This document shows, piece after piece, positions 60,817 to 64,000 of a DNA stretch of 64,000 bases; position 1 is the first letter of the stretch; each line of letters opens with the position of its first letter. Source of the DNA: Rhodoplanes sp. (GTDB lineage: Bacteria; Pseudomonadota; Alphaproteobacteria; Rhizobiales; Xanthobacteraceae). The position numbers and the translations under genes were made by a program. Where the stretch lies: positions 20,464-84,463 of the forward strand of contig NZ_JACAAX010000029.1 of assembly GCF_013377085.1 (NCBI RefSeq), given 5' to 3'. The notes beneath the pieces are model-generated. The model made no database searches. It was not told the origin of the DNA and saw nothing but the letters and a program-made list of their open reading frames with translations.

Positions 60817-62100
60817 ATGATCGCGGCGGCCCTGTTTCTCGGCTTCATCGTGCTGTTCGTGCTCGGCACGCCGGTCGCGGTCGCGCTCGGGCTGGCCGGC
60901 TGCCTGGCCATCTGGCTCGCCGATCTCGGCCTCCTGAGCGTGCCGACCAGCGCCTACACGGGCATCGCCAAGTATCCGCTGCTCGCCGTCCCGATGTTCG
61001 TGCTGGTCGGCTCGATCTTCGACCGTTCGGGCGTCGCGCTGCGGCTGGTGAATTTCGCCACCGTGCTGATCGGCCGGCGCGCCGGCTCGCTCGCCGCCGT
61101 CACCGTGATGGTGAGCATGTTCCTGGGGGGCATCTCGGGGTCCGGGCCGGCCAATGCCGCGGCGGTCGGCGGCGCCATGATCGGGGCGCTGTCGCGCGCC
61201 GGCTATCCGCGCGCCTTCTCGGCGAGCGTGATCGGCGCGGCGGCGGCGACCGACATTCTCATCCCGCCCTCGATCGCGCTGATCATCTACAGCGTGCTGG
61301 TGCCGCAGGCCTCGGTGCCGGCGCTGTTCGCCGCCGGCATGATCCCCGGGATTCTCGCCGGCCTCGCGCTGCTCGGCCCGATCTTCTGGATGTCGAAGAA
61401 GCACGGCTTCGGCCTCGCCGAGAAGGATCTGCCCCGCCCGCCGTTCTGGAAATCGCTGCGCGAGGCGAGCTGGGGCCTGATGGCGCCGGTGCTGATCTTA
61501 GGGGGCATGCGGGCCGGCTGGTTCACGCCGACCGAGGCGGCCGTGATGGCGGTCGTCTACGGCCTGTTCGTCGGCTTCGTCGTCTATCGCAGCCTGACGC
61601 TGCGCGACCTCTACGAGATGCTGGTCGAGGCGGCCGAGATCTCCGGCGTGATCCTGGTCGTCGTCGCGCTCGCCTCGATCTTCGGCTGGGCCGGCTCGAC
61701 GCTCGGCGTCTTCGACCGCGCCGCGACCGCGATCGTCGCCACCGGCGGCAGCGAGTACGTCATCCTCGCCATGCTGATCGTCATGCTGATCGTCATCGGC
61801 ATGTTCCTGGACGGCGTCTCCACCTTCCTGATCCTGCTGCCGCTGCTGATGCCGATCGCCGCCAAGTTCAACTGGGATCCGGTGTGGTTCGGCGTGCTGC
61901 TGACCCTGAAGATCGCCATCGGCCAGTTCACCCCGCCGATGGCCGTCAACCTGATGGTGTCCTGCCGCATCGCCGGCGTGCCCATGGAGGCGACGCTGCG
62001 CTGGGTCGGGCCGCTGATCGCCGCCATGTTCGTCGTGCTGGTGCTGCTGATCGCCTTCCCCGAATTGGCGCTGTGGCTGCCGCGCACGCTCGGTTACTGA
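60817..62100 (+). CDS. dctM: TRAP transporter large permease DctM
   Basis: The 427-residue transporter subunit has about twelve helices and DctM motifs: PLLAVPMFVLVGSIFDRSGV, FLGGISGSGPANAAAVGGAM, ATDILIPPSIALIIYSVLVP and the late FGVLLTLKIAIGQFTPPMAV. It couples sodium to uptake of the substrate bound by DctP. ATG at 60817 follows a weak site, and the repeat between dctQ and dctM breaks the usual close spacing. Confidence 0.93.
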   Translation: MIAAALFLGFIVLFVLGTPVAVALGLAGCLAIWLADLGLLSVPTSAYTGIAKYPLLAVPMFVLVGSIFDRSGVALRLVNFATVLIGRRAGSLAAVTVMVSMFLGGISGSGPANAAAVGGAMIGALSRAGYPRAFSASVIGAAAATDILIPPSIALIIYSVLVPQASVPALFAAGMIPGILAGLALLGPIFWMSKKHGFGLAEKDLPRPPFWKSLREASWGLMAPVLILGGMRAGWFTPTEAAVMAVVYGLFVGFVVYRSLTLRDLYEMLVEAAEISGVILVVVALASIFGWAGSTLGVFDRAATAIVATGGSEYVILAMLIVMLIVIGMFLDGVSTFLILLPLLMPIAAKFNWDPVWFGVLLTLKIAIGQFTPPMAVNLMVSCRIAGVPMEATLRWVGPLIAAMFVVLVLLIAFPELALWLPRTLGY

Positions 62101-62193
62101 GGCCGCAGCCCCCCGGCACGACAGGGCATTTTGCGTCGTCATGCGCCCGTTCCGGGCAACAATCGGCTGTGCAGCACGCACAAATTGGTCTTT

Positions 62194-62210
62194 ATGCTGC
62201 AGTGCAGCAT
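62194..62210. promoter_or_regulatory. Palindromic operator upstream of the DUF3422 gene
   Basis: ATGCTGCAGTGCAGCAT, perfect 8-bp arms around G. The core CTGC-N3-GCAG matches the form reported for PhaR (polyhydroxyalkanoate regulator) sites in other alphaproteobacteria. Further TGCAG or GCAGCA units surround it (62166-62240). Confidence 0.5.
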
Positions 62211-62313
62211 TCATCTTCATGCAGTATGATGCCTCCAGCAGATGTTCCGGGCGAACACGTCCGGGGGCTGCGCCTGCGCCGAGAATGATTGGATTTACGT
62301 GCAGAACATCGAC

Positions 62314-63600
62314 ATGACGCTGCCGCAAGAGCACGACCAACGCTTCGCCCTCAACGACGAGGTCCATGCCCGACCGCCCGAGGCGCTGACCACGCCGACG
62401 CGGGTGTCGTATCTGGCGCTGGTTTCCCCCTGGGATGAACGCGAGGCCGAGTGGCAGGGCGTCTGCGATCTCGCCCGCCGCTACGGCGCAGCCGCGCCCT
62501 TCCCGGGCGCCAACCACTACAGCGGGCAGCTCGGGGCGTTCCGCCTGGTGTGGGAGCGGCACGGCGAGTTCGCCCGCTACACCTTCATCGTGCCCGGCGG
62601 GGGCGAGGATCCGTTCGCCGAGCCGGCGATCGCGCTCGCTCCGGCGAGCTGGATCGCCGCGCGGCCCGGCCAGGTGATCGTCGCGGCGCACGCCGCCGTG
62701 GTGCCGGCCGGCGACTCGGTGTCGGATCCGGAGGTGGTGTCGGCGACCCTGTTCAGCGGCAATGCGCTGGTCGGCGGGCCGGTGTCCGACCGCGGCGCGG
62801 TCGCCTTCACGGACCTGCGCATCCACGCCGACGGCTTCGGCCGTTTCCTGGTGCAGGACCGGCACCTGACACCCCTGCAGGCCGGCCGTCTGGTGCAGCG
62901 GCTCCTCGAGATCGAGACCTATCGCATGATGGCGCTGCTGGCCCTGCCGGTGGCGCGCGAGCTCGCCCCGTTCCTCGGCGAGCGGGAGCGCGAGCTCGCC
63001 GAGATCACCGACACGCTGGTCGCCGCCGGCGAGGCGGACGAACCCGTGCTGCTCGAGCGTCTCACCCGGCTCGAGGCCGAGATCGAGAGCCGCGAGGCGG
63101 CCAACCTGTTCCGGTTCGGCGCCGCGGTCGCCTATCACGACCTGGTGCAGCGGCGGATCGTCGAGTTGCGCGAGGAGCGCATCCAGGGCCTGCAGACGCT
63201 GCGCGAGTTCATGGAGCGCCGGCTGGTGCCGGCGATGAACACCTGCAAGGCGGTCGCCGAGCGCCAGCAGTCGCTGTCGGCGCGCGTCGCGCGGGTGACG
63301 CAGCTCCTCTCGACCCGGGTCGACATCACCCGCGAGCGGCAGAACCGCGCCGTGCTCGAATCGATGAACCGCCGCGCCAAGCTGCAGCTCCAGCTCCAGT
63401 CGACCGTCGAGGGCCTGTCGGTCGCGGCGGTGACCTATTACGTCGTCGGCCTGATCGGCTATCTGGCGAAGGGGCTCTACACGGCCGGCCTGCCGGTCAG
63501 CCCGGAGATCGCCATGGGCGCCTCGATCCCGGTGGTCGCCGGCGCGGTGTGGATGGCGCTGCGCGGGTTCCGCAAGCGGGTCGCGCACGGCGAGCCGTGA
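62314..63600 (+). CDS. DUF3422 family membrane protein
   Basis: The 428-residue protein starts FALNDEVHARPPEALTTPTR (after MTLPQEHDQR), the hallmark of DUF3422, and continues with SGQLGAFRLVWERHGEFARY. A coiled-coil region (about 230-370, for example LERLTRLEAEIESREAANL) precedes two C-terminal helices (AAVTYYVVGLIGYLAKGLY; EIAMGASIPVVAGAVWMAL). Cell location is therefore inner membrane. Start ATG 62314 is preferred; a GTG 15 bp earlier is possible. Function of the family is unknown; the operator upstream hints at carbon-storage control. Confidence 0.87.
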   Translation: MTLPQEHDQRFALNDEVHARPPEALTTPTRVSYLALVSPWDEREAEWQGVCDLARRYGAAAPFPGANHYSGQLGAFRLVWERHGEFARYTFIVPGGGEDPFAEPAIALAPASWIAARPGQVIVAAHAAVVPAGDSVSDPEVVSATLFSGNALVGGPVSDRGAVAFTDLRIHADGFGRFLVQDRHLTPLQAGRLVQRLLEIETYRMMALLALPVARELAPFLGERERELAEITDTLVAAGEADEPVLLERLTRLEAEIESREAANLFRFGAAVAYHDLVQRRIVELREERIQGLQTLREFMERRLVPAMNTCKAVAERQQSLSARVARVTQLLSTRVDITRERQNRAVLESMNRRAKLQLQLQSTVEGLSVAAVTYYVVGLIGYLAKGLYTAGLPVSPEIAMGASIPVVAGAVWMALRGFRKRVAHGEP

Positions 63601-63820
63601 CGTCGGGCCGACGCTTGCATTTTCGCGCGACTCCGAACTGACAAACGCGTGGCACACGCCCGACACGGCTGCGCCGCATTGCCGTCAACGTCGTGCTTAT
63701 CGTTGCTTGGCGACACCGCTCGGGGGCGCGTCTGACAAAAAGCGCGCGCTGCACCCCGCGATCCCGATGCGCGCCGTTCTCCGCAAACGACGAACTCCTT
63801 AACGACAACGAGGACACCGA

Positions 63821-64000
63821 ATGTGCAAGTTCCAGCGGCTGCTCCTGGCGGGCACCGTTCTGTCGGGCCTGGCGGGATGGCAGGCTGCCGTCGCCGCGGC
63901 CCCTCTGGTGATCGCGCAGGCGCCGGCGCCCGCGACCGAGGAGCCGCGCCCCGGCCAGCCGCCGCGACCCGCCCCGGGTCAGCCGCCGCGGCCCCCGGCC
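63821..64000 (+). CDS. Exported Pro-rich protein, truncated by the window end
   Basis: ATG at 63821 follows GAGGACACCGA. The visible 60 residues start MCKFQRLLLAGTVLSGLAG, a signal peptide (possibly cleaved after AVAA), followed by a Pro/Arg/Gln-rich stretch with repeated RPGQPPRPAPGQPPRP units. The stop lies beyond the window. The Pro-rich part is typical of periplasm-spanning linkers; the functional domain is not visible. Confidence 0.7.
   Translation, partial: MCKFQRLLLAGTVLSGLAGWQAAVAAAPLVIAQAPAPATEEPRPGQPPRPAPGQPPRPPA

Noticed and set aside
61498..63666. 722-residue open frame opposite dctM and the DUF3422 gene
   Set aside because: It spans two real genes and a promoter region and has no protein-like signature.

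Overview
The window is a GC-rich (close to 70%) chromosomal segment of an alphaproteobacterium, most likely of the order Hyphomicrobiales (Rhizobiales) and near the Bradyrhizobium/Rhodopseudomonas group. The evidence is the CtrA/ChpT cell-cycle pair set between flagellar and chemotaxis genes, an EipA/DUF1134 protein, DUF2336, DUF2927 and DUF3422 genes, and several families of short palindromic intergenic repeats. All calls come from reading the sequence; no database search was run.

Layout. 1-7.9 kb: the 5' part of a tRNA, an LTXXQ periplasmic protein, flhA, a 69-residue membrane peptide, an ECF sigma/RskA-type anti-sigma pair, fliJ and fliI. 8-16.4 kb: ctrA, then on the minus strand chpT followed by cheA-cheW-cheY-cheB-cheR. 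Near-consensus CtrA sites lie upstream of flhA, fliI and cheA, so this block looks like one CtrA-governed motility and cell-cycle module. 16.4-20.7 kb: cysQ, a YHS protein, the EipA-like protein, a coiled-coil membrane protein and DUF2927. A tRNA-like gene with a tRNA-Cys backbone but an abnormal anticodon arm follows at 20.72 kb, then 0.75 kb of repeat-containing non-coding DNA.

21.5-27.1 kb holds a copper/silver efflux set (Cys/His-rich exported protein, YtkA-like protein, CusB, CusA). 27.6-32.0 kb is a minus-strand uronate pathway operon (KDPG aldolase, KDG kinase, GH88-like hydrolase, SDR) with a palindromic operator upstream. 32.7-34.9 kb is an unassigned enzyme followed by a DMT-family exporter, the least explained pair in the window. 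A GGDEF-EAL protein, a polar amino acid ABC transporter behind a sigma-54 promoter, a succinyl-CoA:acetate CoA-transferase, DUF2336, a chemoreceptor and a 5'-nucleotidase-like protein follow to 47.9 kb.

48-53.1 kb: a translationally coupled operon of MaoC-like hydratase, CaiB-type CoA-transferase and TctC-type binding protein, divergent from a LysR gene with a 19-bp palindrome between them, then a Crp/Fnr regulator. 53.2-55.4 kb: a DUF1858 gene divergent from DUF59-DUF2249-NnrS-like genes, with two TTG-N8-CAA sites placed almost symmetrically in the shared promoter region. 55.3-64 kb: a GT4 glycosyltransferase, an MprF-type membrane protein, a REP-associated tyrosine transposase bracketed by the same palindrome found elsewhere nearby, a TRAP transporter split by two palindromic elements, DUF3422, and the start of a Pro-rich exported protein.

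Short palindromic elements repeatedly sit within about 40 bp of stop codons, and in some cases supply the stop codon or the last residues of the gene.
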